Of a stretch of DNA of 64,000 nucleotides, positions 47,313-54,761 are shown one piece after another (the first letter of the stretch is position 1; each line of letters starts with the position of its first letter). The stretch is from Xanthomarina gelatinilytica (GTDB lineage: Bacteria; Bacteroidota; Bacteroidia; Flavobacteriales; Flavobacteriaceae): contig NZ_ANLA01000010.1 in assembly GCF_000348685.1 (NCBI RefSeq), positions 100,861-164,860 of the forward strand. Direction: 5' to 3'. The translations under genes and the position numbers were made by a program. Under the pieces are notes generated by a model. The model ran no database searches. It was not told where the DNA came from and saw only the letters and a program-made list of their open reading frames with translations.

Positions 47313-47320
47313 CAAAAATA
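47313..47320 (-). promoter_or_regulatory. -7 box for the kdsB operon
   Basis: Minus-strand TATTTTTG, exact TAnnTTTG, 22 nt before the kdsB ATG. No -33 TTG at the usual distance. Confidence 0.45.
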
Positions 47321-47408
47321 GGATTTTTAAAAGATATTAGACGCCTTAAACAGCCGAAACTTTCTCTCTTTCCCAAACTACTAATGTAATAGCAGTAAGT
47401 TTTGTTTA

Positions 47409-48833
47409 TTATTCAGCAAAAAATTCATCTTTAAACCCAATAAGATAGAGCTTTTCCTTGGCTCTTGTAACTGCAGTATAAAGCCAACGCAAATAATCTT
47501 TGGTGATACCTTCTGGCAAATACGGTTGCTCTACAAAAACGGTGTTCCATTGGCCTCCTTGAGATTTATGACAGGTTATGGCATAAGAGAATTTTACCTG
47601 TAAGGCATTAAAGTATTTGTTGTTCTTCACGCTTAGAAACTTTTTATACTTACTGGTTTCGTTTTCATAATCCTTCATAACCTCTTGGTAAAGTCTGTTG
47701 GAATCTTCATAGGTCAACGATGGTGTTTCGGCAGAAATGGTATCTAAGAGCAATACGGTTTCAAAAGGTCTCATTCTAGGGTAATCTACCATGCGTATTT
47801 TAACTTCAGCAAAACGAAAACCATACAGGTCTAAAATGTTAAAGATCTCCAACACCTCCACAATGTCTCCATTGGCAATAAAACCTGCTTCGGTTGTGGG
47901 TTTTATCCAGAAATAATTGTTTTTAACAACCATTAAAAAATCTCCTGCTGTCAGCTCGTTTTCGTTAAACAGGATTCGGTTTCGTATCTGTTGGTTATAC
48001 AAATTAGCCCGTTTGTTGCTTCTAACAACAATAGCTGTTTCTTCGTTTCCAAGCGTACTGTAAGCATCGTTGATTGCGTCCATGATTTCATGGCCATCAA
48101 TCAACCTCACGATATCTGTGTAAGTGTTTAAATTAAATTTAAACGTGTCAAAAAACGTATCTGTAAGTGCTTCTCTTAGGTTGGTTGCGTTTACCAGTAT
48201 TCCAGAATCAAGTTCTTGCCTTACAACTTCATCCAGTTCCATTTTGGTAACTTGTTTGTTATAGTTTAACTCCAAGGTATTTGCATCCAGAGCTGGGCTT
48301 AAATCCAGTTTAACAGGTGGCAATTGAGCTGTATCACCTATTAACAAAAGTTTACAATTAAAACCAGAATACACATATTGCATTAAATCGTCGAGCAACG
48401 AACCGTTTTCAAATAATTTGGATTCGCCAGGAGTATCTGGAATCATGGAGGCTTCATCTACAATAAATATGGTGTTTTTGTGCTTGTTTGGTTGTAGAAC
48501 AAACTTAACACCACCTCCTTTGTCCTTTTTGGGAAAGTATATTTTTTTGTGAATGGTAAAAGCTTCTTTTCCTGAATAATTGGAAATTACTTTGGCTGCA
48601 CGACCAGTTGGAGCCATTAAAACAGCACTTTTTTTTGCTTTCCATAAATTTGAAACTATAGTACCTACAATTGTTGTTTTACCAGTTCCTGCATATCCTT
48701 TCAATAAATAAAGTGCTTTGGGGTCTTTACTGAAAATAAATTCGGAAAGTTGCAATAAAACAATTTCTTGCTTGGATGTAGGTTTGAATGGAAATTGCTG
48801 TTTTATAAGTGAATAAAATTCCGAAGAGGTCAT
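47409..48833 (-). CDS. RecD-like SF1B ATP-dependent helicase/exonuclease
   Basis: About 474 residues. Walker A 'LLKGYAGTGKTTI', motif II 'IFIVDEASMI', motif III 'LLLIGDTAQLPPV' and C-terminal UvrD_C_2-type motifs 'YAITCHKSQGGQWNTVFVEQ' and 'WLYTAVTRAKEKLYLIGF'. This is the AAA_30/RecD2-like group of short helicases without the long N-terminal domains of RecD2; it unwinds DNA 5'-3' in repair. The start 'MTSSEFYSLIKQQFPF' (48833) was preferred because a -7 box (48861-48868) abuts an earlier ATG at 48860, which would lie at or before the transcription start. Confidence 0.88.
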   Translation of the reverse strand: MTSSEFYSLIKQQFPFKPTSKQEIVLLQLSEFIFSKDPKALYLLKGYAGTGKTTIVGTIVSNLWKAKKSAVLMAPTGRAAKVISNYSGKEAFTIHKKIYFPKKDKGGGVKFVLQPNKHKNTIFIVDEASMIPDTPGESKLFENGSLLDDLMQYVYSGFNCKLLLIGDTAQLPPVKLDLSPALDANTLELNYNKQVTKMELDEVVRQELDSGILVNATNLREALTDTFFDTFKFNLNTYTDIVRLIDGHEIMDAINDAYSTLGNEETAIVVRSNKRANLYNQQIRNRILFNENELTAGDFLMVVKNNYFWIKPTTEAGFIANGDIVEVLEIFNILDLYGFRFAEVKIRMVDYPRMRPFETVLLLDTISAETPSLTYEDSNRLYQEVMKDYENETSKYKKFLSVKNNKYFNALQVKFSYAITCHKSQGGQWNTVFVEQPYLPEGITKDYLRWLYTAVTRAKEKLYLIGFKDEFFAE

Positions 48834-48860
48834 GAAAGGTGTTAATTTATTAAATTTCAT

Positions 48861-48868
48861 CAAATATA
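48861..48868 (-). promoter_or_regulatory. -7 box for the RecD-like helicase gene
   Basis: Minus-strand TATATTTG, exact TAnnTTTG, 27 nt before the chosen start. No clear -33 element. Confidence 0.4.
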
Positions 48869-48914
48869 GGAATGATTTTTACGTCCTTTGGTTTTTACGA
48901 TTAAAAAAAAATTG

Positions 48915-48922
48915 TAGATTTG
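48915..48922 (+). promoter_or_regulatory. -7 box for the membrane protein gene
   Basis: TAGATTTG, exact TAnnTTTG, with a TTTG 24 nt upstream (48887-48890), slightly too far. The ATG is 34 nt downstream. Confidence 0.45.
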
Positions 48923-48956
48923 CGTTGTACCTTAATAAAATTTAATAACTGACACT

Positions 48957-49691
48957 ATGTTTAAAATAATTCTTATAGCTGTTGCTGTAATAGTAGTTAC
49001 AATTGGTTTAGTATGGCTAATTGACAAATATGTTCCTTCTAAAGTAAAGCCAGTATTGACTATAGCACTTTGGGCTTTGATTTTCTATTTAGGATATTTA
49101 ACCTTTATGTCTATTTATGAGCCTATTCAATTTAACAAAGTAAAAAACAAACGTTACGCTGCAGTTATTGAGAAGCTAATTGATATAAGAGATGCCCAAT
49201 TGGCGCACCAACAAGTTACAGGTAAATTTGCACCAACTTTTGATAACTTGGTGAAGTTTATAGATACAGCCCAATTTACCATTACTCAACGTAGGGATTC
49301 CACAGTTATCGATGAAGAATTAACAAGACGTTATGGTGGTGTGGAAACGACCAAAGAAATTACAATTATAGATACCTTAGGTTTTAAATCTGTTAAAGAC
49401 TCTTTATTTAAAAACTCTGACAGATATAAAACCATGATGAACGTTCCCAATACAGATGCACAGTTTGAAATGCAGGCAGGCTTATTGGAACAAAACGATT
49501 TAAAAATTCCGGTTTTTGAGGCAAGTGTAAAGAAAAGTGTCATTTTACACGACCAAGACAAAGACTTGATTGCCCAAGAAAACCAAGTTGTTTCGGTAGA
49601 TGGAGTTAATGGAGACGCTTTAAAGGTTGGATCTATGGAAGAAGTTAAAACCAATGGAAATTGGCCAAAAACCTATGGAGATAGCGAATAA
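48957..49691 (+). CDS. membrane-anchored protein of unknown function
   Basis: 244 residues, not recognised. Two N-terminal hydrophobic segments (about 3-23 and 33-53, 'PVLTIALWALIFYLGYLTFM') are followed by a soluble region starting 'NKVKNKRYAAVIEKLIDIRD', helical and charged, then a Thr/Asp-rich beta-type region ('TTKEITIIDTLGFKSVKDSL'). The segment after the helices ('RDAQLAHQQVTGKFAPTFDNLVKF') resembles the small-residue-rich layout of pilin-like/pseudopilin soluble parts. It overlaps the DUF3822 gene by 17 bp, so coupling with DUF3822 and rsmD is likely. Confidence 0.75.
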   Translation: MFKIILIAVAVIVVTIGLVWLIDKYVPSKVKPVLTIALWALIFYLGYLTFMSIYEPIQFNKVKNKRYAAVIEKLIDIRDAQLAHQQVTGKFAPTFDNLVKFIDTAQFTITQRRDSTVIDEELTRRYGGVETTKEITIIDTLGFKSVKDSLFKNSDRYKTMMNVPNTDAQFEMQAGLLEQNDLKIPVFEASVKKSVILHDQDKDLIAQENQVVSVDGVNGDALKVGSMEEVKTNGNWPKTYGDSE

Positions 49692-50496
49692 AACTGAACA
49701 TAAACTAACTAATCAAGATTTGTCCATTCAAGTAAGTTTGAATGGACTTTCTTTTTGTATCCTAAATACAGATAAGAAAACCATTTCTTATTTAAAACAT
49801 TTTGAAAAGGACAAAAAACTATCGCCTTTTGAGGCCTTGGACTTTTTGAAACACCTTTTCAATACTGAAACAGCCTTACAAAGCACCTTCAACAAAGTAC
49901 ATGTAATTTATGTGAATGAACTGGCAACCATTGTGCCTAAACCTTTGTTTGACGAAGCACATTTAGCCGATTATTTAAAATTTAACTCAAAAATCTTGAA
50001 ATCGGATTTTATAGCATTCGATACACTGGAAATAAACGATAGCGTAAGTGTATATGTGCCTTATGTTAACATCAATAATTATATTTACGATACCTTTGGA
50101 GCTTTTACTTACAGTCATTTTTCATCAATTTTGATAGATAAGATATTGCAAATTGAAAAACATGAAGAAGATGCCAAATTATATATAAACGTCAGTAAAG
50201 ATCATTTTGAAATTGTAGTGACCAATAAAGGCAAACTCATACTCTACAATACCTTTGATTATTCAACCAAAGAAGATTTTATTTATTATATCCTGTTCAC
50301 CATTGAACAATTAAAACTAAATCCTGAAACCATAAAATTAATGCTTTTAGGTGATATTGAAAAAGACTCCAATCTTTACAAGATGCTTTACAAATATATT
50401 AGACATATCCATTTTGGAAAACGCTTGGATACGTATCATTATATCCACAAACCAAAATCCAATTATTCCGATTTTGTATTAATACAAAGTTTCTAA
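49675..50496 (+). CDS. DUF3822 family protein
   Basis: 273 residues from the ATG at 49675. 'LSIQVSLNGLSFCILNTDKK', 'VHVIYVNELATIVPKPLFDE' and 'VYVPYVNINNYIYDTFGAF' are characteristic of this Bacteroidota-only family. The alternation 'KLYINVSKDHFEIVVTNKGKLILYNTFDYST' looks like an actin-like (ASKHA/PilM-type) half, which I infer only from pattern. Overlaps the preceding gene by 17 bp and the rsmD start by TAATG (50494-50498), giving a tightly coupled three-gene unit. Function unknown. Confidence 0.8.
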   Translation: MEIANKTEHKLTNQDLSIQVSLNGLSFCILNTDKKTISYLKHFEKDKKLSPFEALDFLKHLFNTETALQSTFNKVHVIYVNELATIVPKPLFDEAHLADYLKFNSKILKSDFIAFDTLEINDSVSVYVPYVNINNYIYDTFGAFTYSHFSSILIDKILQIEKHEEDAKLYINVSKDHFEIVVTNKGKLILYNTFDYSTKEDFIYYILFTIEQLKLNPETIKLMLLGDIEKDSNLYKMLYKYIRHIHFGKRLDTYHYIHKPKSNYSDFVLIQSF

Positions 50497-51026
50497 TGCG
50501 CATAGTATCCGGACAATTTAAAGGCAGACGCATTATTGCACCAAAAAAACTTCCTGTTCGCCCAACGACAGATATGGCGAAAGAAGCCTTGTTCAACATC
50601 CTTAACAATCAATTTTACCTGGATGAGATAAAGGTTCTGGATCTGTTTGCAGGCACTGGCAATATTAGTTATGAATTTGCTTCCAGAGGCACCACACAAA
50701 TTACTTGTGTAGACAAGGATTTTGGGTGTATTAAATTTATAAACGACACCTCAAAAAGTTTTAACATGCCCATACAAACCATAAAAAGCGATGTGTTTAA
50801 GTTTTTGGAAAAGACCACACAAAAAGCCACGATTATTTTTGCCGATCCTCCTTATGATTTTACTTTAGAGGATTTTATAAAAATCCCTCACCTGGTTTTT
50901 AACAAGAATCTATTGGAAGAAGGTGGCATTTTAATCGTGGAACATTCCAAACATACAGATTTATCTCAAGTTGAGAATTTTAGCTATTCTAAAGCTTATG
51001 GAGGCAATGTGTTCAGTTTTTTTTGA
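50496..51026 (+). CDS. rsmD: 16S rRNA (guanine-966-N2)-methyltransferase
   Basis: 176 residues. Rossmann SAM site 'VLDLFAGTGNISYEFASRG', catalytic 'FADPPYDF' (NPPY-type motif for exocyclic amine methylation) and N-terminal 'MRIVSGQFKGRRIIAPK' followed by 'PTTDMAKEALFNIL' define RsmD, which modifies G966 of 16S rRNA. Coupled to DUF3822 through a TAATG overlap. Confidence 0.95.
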   Translation: MRIVSGQFKGRRIIAPKKLPVRPTTDMAKEALFNILNNQFYLDEIKVLDLFAGTGNISYEFASRGTTQITCVDKDFGCIKFINDTSKSFNMPIQTIKSDVFKFLEKTTQKATIIFADPPYDFTLEDFIKIPHLVFNKNLLEEGGILIVEHSKHTDLSQVENFSYSKAYGGNVFSFF

Positions 51027-51104
51027 AATAGCAAATAATGATGGGGATAAGTATAACCATAAAAAACAAATCCCAAATAGCAAGCACTAAATGGGACTGT
51101 TTAA

Positions 51105-51415
51105 CAAAGCAAATCTATAAGCCGAATTCTGTACTTTCATTTTCATAAAAGCCCTTATCATTTATCTGAGTGCGCTGTTGCCAGAGCACTTTAGCTGCCT
51201 ACCCTCCAACATCAAGCGTGCAGCCTTCAAACGTTGGTTTACATGACATTGCACCACATAGAGTTTACCTGATTTCACTACAGCATAACCTGTACATTCT
51301 TTCTGTTGCACTTTTCCTAGCCTCACGACTGGTGGCCATTAACCACTATGTTGCACTATGGTGTTCGGACTTTCCTCCATTCGACTAAACGAACAGCGAT
51401 AAGGCGATCTGCTTG
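51105..51415 (-). ncRNA. rnpB: RNase P RNA (class A)
   Basis: About 311 nt on the minus strand. It contains the conserved core 'GAGGAAAGTCCGAACACC' near the 5' end and 'ACAGAATTCGGCTTATAG' at the 3' end. The ends pair to form P1: AAGCAGATC (51414-51406) with GATTTGCTT (51115-51107), nine pairs including one G-U. The RNA is the catalytic part of RNase P, which removes tRNA 5' leaders. A hairpin with TCCCA/TGGGA arms and a T run on the minus strand (51063-51098) may terminate it. It lies between rsmD and dnaX, antisense to both. Confidence 0.95.
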
Positions 51416-51418
51416 CTG

Positions 51419-51426
51419 CAAAAATA
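51419..51426 (-). promoter_or_regulatory. -7 box for rnpB
   Basis: Minus-strand TATTTTTG, exact TAnnTTTG. It ends four bases before the P1 5' strand, consistent with transcription starting at the mature RNA end. Confidence 0.5.
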
Positions 51427-51607
51427 GGCAAATAAGTTTTAAAAGACTAACGTGCCTTATGCCTAAAACCCTAAAGGGCTAAAATGTTTTTTAAACAAGG
51501 CCTCAAGTTGTTTAATGAACTATTATCCCTAAACCAAAAGGGTGTGTATTTGTTAATAACTCGTATTAAATTTTAAACTCTAAATTCTAAAATACGATTT
51601 GAATTTT
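51427..51607. other. intergenic region between rnpB and dnaX
   Basis: About 180 AT-rich bases with no open frame. A short CCCTAAAGGG hairpin (about 51468-51477) is the only structure seen. Confidence 0.4.
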
Positions 51608-51615
51608 TAACTTTG
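51608..51615 (+). promoter_or_regulatory. -7 box for dnaX
   Basis: TAACTTTG, exact TAnnTTTG, ending four bases before the dnaX ATG, so the transcript would be leaderless or nearly so. No clear -33 TTG. Confidence 0.45.
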
Positions 51616-51619
51616 TTAC

Positions 51620-53371
51620 ATGGAACACTTTGTAGTATCTGCACGTAAATACAGACCCCAAACATTTAAAGATGTCGTTGGGCAGCAGGCTATTACAAAC
51701 ACCTTATTGAATGCCATTGAAAACAACCATTTAGCACAAGCCTTATTGTTTACAGGCCCTCGTGGTGTAGGAAAAACCACTTGCGCACGTATCTTGGCAA
51801 AAATGATAAACAGTGATGGCAATGAAAAGGAAGATGAAGATTTTGCATTTAATATTTTTGAATTGGATGCTGCTTCCAATAACGGTGTGGACCAAATTAG
51901 GGAATTAACCGATCAGGTGAGGATTCCACCACAAGTTGGAAAATATAAAGTGTATATTATTGATGAGGTACACATGTTGTCCCAAGCTGCTTTTAATGCC
52001 TTTTTAAAGACCTTGGAAGAACCGCCAAAACACTGTATTTTTATACTTGCAACTACTGAAAAGCATAAAATTATACCAACCATTTTATCCCGTTGCCAAA
52101 TATTCGACTTTAAACGGATTACAGTTAAAGATGCCAAAGACTATTTAAAGTATATAGCCGAAGAGCAAGGTATAGAAGCTGAAGACGATGCGCTTCACAT
52201 TATTGCCCAAAAAGCAGATGGAGCCATGCGTGATGCTCTTTCCATTTTTGATCGTGTGGTTAGTTTTTCTGGAAAAAACTTAACCAGACAGGCTGTTACA
52301 GAAAACTTGAATGTTCTTGATTACGAAACTTATTTTACCAGTACAGATTATATACTTGAAAACAATATTCCTAGTCTATTAATGCAGTTTAACAACATAT
52401 TGGCCAAAGGTTTTGATGGACATCATTACATTGCTGGTTTGGCAAGTCACTTTAGGGATTTGCTGGTCTGCAAAAATTCTGAAACCGTGGAATTGTTGGA
52501 AGTTGGAGAAGAAACCAAGGAAAAATACCTGATTCAATCACAAAAGGCTTCGCAAACATTTTTACTTCAAGGTATTGAGCTTGCAAACGATTGTGACCTC
52601 AAATACAAATCCAGTAAAAACCAACGGTTACTGGTTGAATTATGCCTTATGCAACTTGCCTCTATCACTTTTGATGGAGAAAAAAAAAATAGCAAAAACT
52701 TCATAATTCCTGCTAGTTATTTTATAAATAAAGGTATTAAACCTGTTCCTGTTTCTGTTCCAAAAACATTAGAGACCAAGGTTCAGGAACCTAAGCAGAA
52801 AACTTATTCAAATACAACTACAAACCCTGTTCAACCTACAAAAAACCCAGAGAAAAAAGTATCTGAACCTAAAGAGGTCCACATTCCTAAAATTTCGCTT
52901 AATAGTGGTAAGAAAGCTACATCTGGCTTGTCTTTAAAAAGCATTAAAGCCAAAAAAGAACATGAAATCAAACAGATGGAAGTGGTTGTTGATGAAGAAA
53001 ATTTGCCAACAGACGCTTTTACCTATGAAGATTTTATGGGGTATTGGAACAGCTTTATCAAACAATTGGAAGAAAAAGGACAATTTAATTTGGCTTCCAT
53101 TTTATCCATAGACACTCCAAAACTTGAAGGAACCACCATTTACTTGGAATTTCCAAATGCCACCAATAAAGTTGAAGTGGAACGTCAGCAATACGATTTA
53201 ATGATGTTCTTGAAAAAATCCCTTAACAATTACGAGCTTCAACTCTCTATAGACGTCAATGAAGAGATGGAAAAGCAATACGCGTACACAACCAGGGAAA
53301 AATATGAAAAGCTCTTGGAAAAAAATCCAATGATAGAAACTTTAAGGAAAACCTTTGATTTGGATATTTAA
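51620..53371 (+). CDS. dnaX: DNA polymerase III subunit tau/gamma (clamp loader)
   Basis: 583 residues. AAA+ domain with Walker A 'FTGPRGVGKTTCARIL' (near 46), 'IIDEVHMLSQAAFNAFLKTL' (Walker B DEVH), sensor I 'FILATTEKHKI', SRC motif 'ILSRCQIFDF', domain II, then domain III ending about residue 352 ('LLVELCLMQLASITFDG'). A Lys/Pro/Thr-rich linker (about 370-470) leads to a tau-type C-terminal domain. The four-Cys zinc module of E. coli DnaX between Walker A and 'ELDAASNNGVDQIREL' is replaced by the acidic 'NSDGNEKEDEDFAFNIF'. A run of ten A (52680-52689) at codons 354-357 may be a slippage site yielding a gamma-like product. Confidence 0.96.
   Translation: MEHFVVSARKYRPQTFKDVVGQQAITNTLLNAIENNHLAQALLFTGPRGVGKTTCARILAKMINSDGNEKEDEDFAFNIFELDAASNNGVDQIRELTDQVRIPPQVGKYKVYIIDEVHMLSQAAFNAFLKTLEEPPKHCIFILATTEKHKIIPTILSRCQIFDFKRITVKDAKDYLKYIAEEQGIEAEDDALHIIAQKADGAMRDALSIFDRVVSFSGKNLTRQAVTENLNVLDYETYFTSTDYILENNIPSLLMQFNNILAKGFDGHHYIAGLASHFRDLLVCKNSETVELLEVGEETKEKYLIQSQKASQTFLLQGIELANDCDLKYKSSKNQRLLVELCLMQLASITFDGEKKNSKNFIIPASYFINKGIKPVPVSVPKTLETKVQEPKQKTYSNTTTNPVQPTKNPEKKVSEPKEVHIPKISLNSGKKATSGLSLKSIKAKKEHEIKQMEVVVDEENLPTDAFTYEDFMGYWNSFIKQLEEKGQFNLASILSIDTPKLEGTTIYLEFPNATNKVEVERQQYDLMMFLKKSLNNYELQLSIDVNEEMEKQYAYTTREKYEKLLEKNPMIETLRKTFDLDI
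52680..52689 (+). promoter_or_regulatory. A10 putative slippage site in dnaX
   Basis: Codons 354-357 read GAA AAA AAA AAT. Ten consecutive A allow polymerase or ribosome slippage. One extra A (or -1 frameshift) gives GAA AAA AAA AAA TAG, stopping at once (TAG 52690-52692). One A fewer stops after five more codons (TAA). A weak hairpin TAGCA/TGCTA (52690-52715) follows directly. Confidence 0.55.
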
Positions 53372-53456
53372 AATAAAATAAATTGTTTTCAATTTCAGTT
53401 TAAAGTTATCCAATAATTAAAAACATTGGTATTATATAATTTGAAAGCGTTAAGAG

Positions 53457-53488
53457 TTTGATAACAATTAGCTAAATTAGTGCCTTTG
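53457..53488 (+). promoter_or_regulatory. probable promoter of the lipoprotein gene
   Basis: TTTG (53457-53460), 20 nt, TGCCTTTG (53481-53488). The -7 box has TG instead of TA. The ATG follows 17 nt later. Confidence 0.4.
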
Positions 53489-53505
53489 TAAACCTTTTTT
53501 TTTTG

Positions 53506-54087
53506 ATGAAACAGTTTATTTTTTTATTGGTAATCGCTACCATTGGAATAGTTTCCATAAGCTGCGATGGCAGAGACAGAGTGTTTAAAACCAATACAGA
53601 AGTTTTAATTGAAAACAAATTATTGGACTCTTTTTCTGAAAACATCACCTACGTTCCGGAAACTTATACAGAAGTTGCAACAGATACCATTTTATACAAC
53701 GGGTTTCATGTAAAATTGAAAACCTATACAATTATGGACAAACATATTGTAAACGAATTTAAGCAAGACAGTATTGTTTATAAGAAATATTATAGGGAAT
53801 TTGTTACAGATGTGATTGTTACAAAGAATGACAAAGAAATTTTTAATGAGAGAATTGATAAAGAATTCATACATAAACACAACAACAATCTTCAATTAAA
53901 TAAGGCTATTATTAATGTCATGGTAAACCAAGTCTCTTCAGTTAAAAATCATGGCCTTGTTTTATCTGCAATGATAAAGGACATTCAAAATGAGACAATA
54001 AAATTTTGTGACATTCTTATAGATTCTGAAGGAAACCTTGTTTTGAAGGAAGTTCAAGAGCTTTATGCTTTTAATGAACAAACTTGA
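53506..54087 (+). CDS. hypothetical lipoprotein (DUF4738-like)
   Basis: 193 residues. 'ATIGIVSISCDGRDR' is a lipobox with Cys near residue 20, so the mature protein is lipid-anchored in the envelope. The body has alternating beta strands with many Asp, Glu, Lys and Asn ('ILYNGFHVKLKTYTIMDKHI', 'YREFVTDVIVTKNDKEIFNE'). It resembles the Bacteroidota DUF4738 lipoproteins, an assignment I hold weakly. No catalytic motif seen. Monocistronic between dnaX and miaE. Confidence 0.75.
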   Translation: MKQFIFLLVIATIGIVSISCDGRDRVFKTNTEVLIENKLLDSFSENITYVPETYTEVATDTILYNGFHVKLKTYTIMDKHIVNEFKQDSIVYKKYYREFVTDVIVTKNDKEIFNERIDKEFIHKHNNNLQLNKAIINVMVNQVSSVKNHGLVLSAMIKDIQNETIKFCDILIDSEGNLVLKEVQELYAFNEQT

Positions 54088-54130
54088 ACTTTAAACTTTG
54101 AACTTTGAACTTTGAATATTAAACTTTAAC
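54081..54130 (+). repeat. tandem AACTTTG heptamer tract
   Basis: Repeats of AACTTT(G/A) about every seven bases between the lipoprotein stop and miaE: AACTTGAACTTTAAACTTTG then AACTTTG twice more and TTAAACTTTA. The unit resembles part of the -7 element TAnnTTTG, so it could present overlapping promoter boxes or be a slippage-prone tract. Confidence 0.7.
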
Positions 54131-54145
54131 CATAAACCATACCAT

Positions 54146-54727
54146 ATGCTTGGCTTAAAATTACCAACAGATCCACGTTGGATAAATATAGTAGAAAAAA
54201 ACATTGAAGATATTTTAACAGATCATGCCTATTGCGAACAGAAAGCTGCAAGTACAGCTATCTCTTTAATAGTTGGCTTTCCAGAATATACTGAACTGGT
54301 GCAGGAAATGATTGCTTTGGTAAAAGAAGAAATAAGTCATTTTAAAATGGTTCACGATAGGATTTTGGACAACGGTTGGACTTTGGGTCGCGATAGAAAA
54401 GACGAATATGTATTAAAACTAATTACTTTCTTTCCAAAAGGAGGCAGTAGAACCACACAATTGGTCCATAGACTGCTTTATGCTGCTTTAATTGAAGCCA
54501 GAAGTTGTGAACGTTTTAGGTTACTGTCAGAAGAATTGGAAGACAAGGATTTGGCAGAATTTTATCGAAAACTTATGGTAAGTGAAGCCAACCATTATAC
54601 CATGTTTTTAAGGTTTGCCAGACAATATGGAGACCGAAAGGAAGTGGATAAAAAATGGCAAGACCTACTTGATTTTGAAGCAGATATCATGAAAGACCTT
54701 GGTAAAAAAGAAACCATTCATGGATAA
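54146..54727 (+). CDS. miaE: tRNA-(ms2io6A37) hydroxylase, MiaE-like
   Basis: 193 residues, ferritin-like di-iron monooxygenase that hydroxylates the isopentenyl group of ms2i6A at tRNA position 37 using O2. The four-helix ligands are seen as Glu in 'DHAYCEQKAASTA', 'VKEEISHFKMVH' (ExxH), 'IEARSCERFRLL' (E) and 'VSEANHYTMFL' (ExxH). It requires the MiaA and MiaB products, which are not in this window. Confidence 0.93.
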   Translation: MLGLKLPTDPRWINIVEKNIEDILTDHAYCEQKAASTAISLIVGFPEYTELVQEMIALVKEEISHFKMVHDRILDNGWTLGRDRKDEYVLKLITFFPKGGSRTTQLVHRLLYAALIEARSCERFRLLSEELEDKDLAEFYRKLMVSEANHYTMFLRFARQYGDRKEVDKKWQDLLDFEADIMKDLGKKETIHG

Positions 54728-54761
54728 GATTTTGTATCTTAGGTAAAAATCTCAATTATTT

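Noticed and set aside
51170..51388. A 72-codon + strand open frame between rsmD and dnaX.
   Set aside because: It is antisense to RNase P RNA, whose conserved core and P1 helix are clear.
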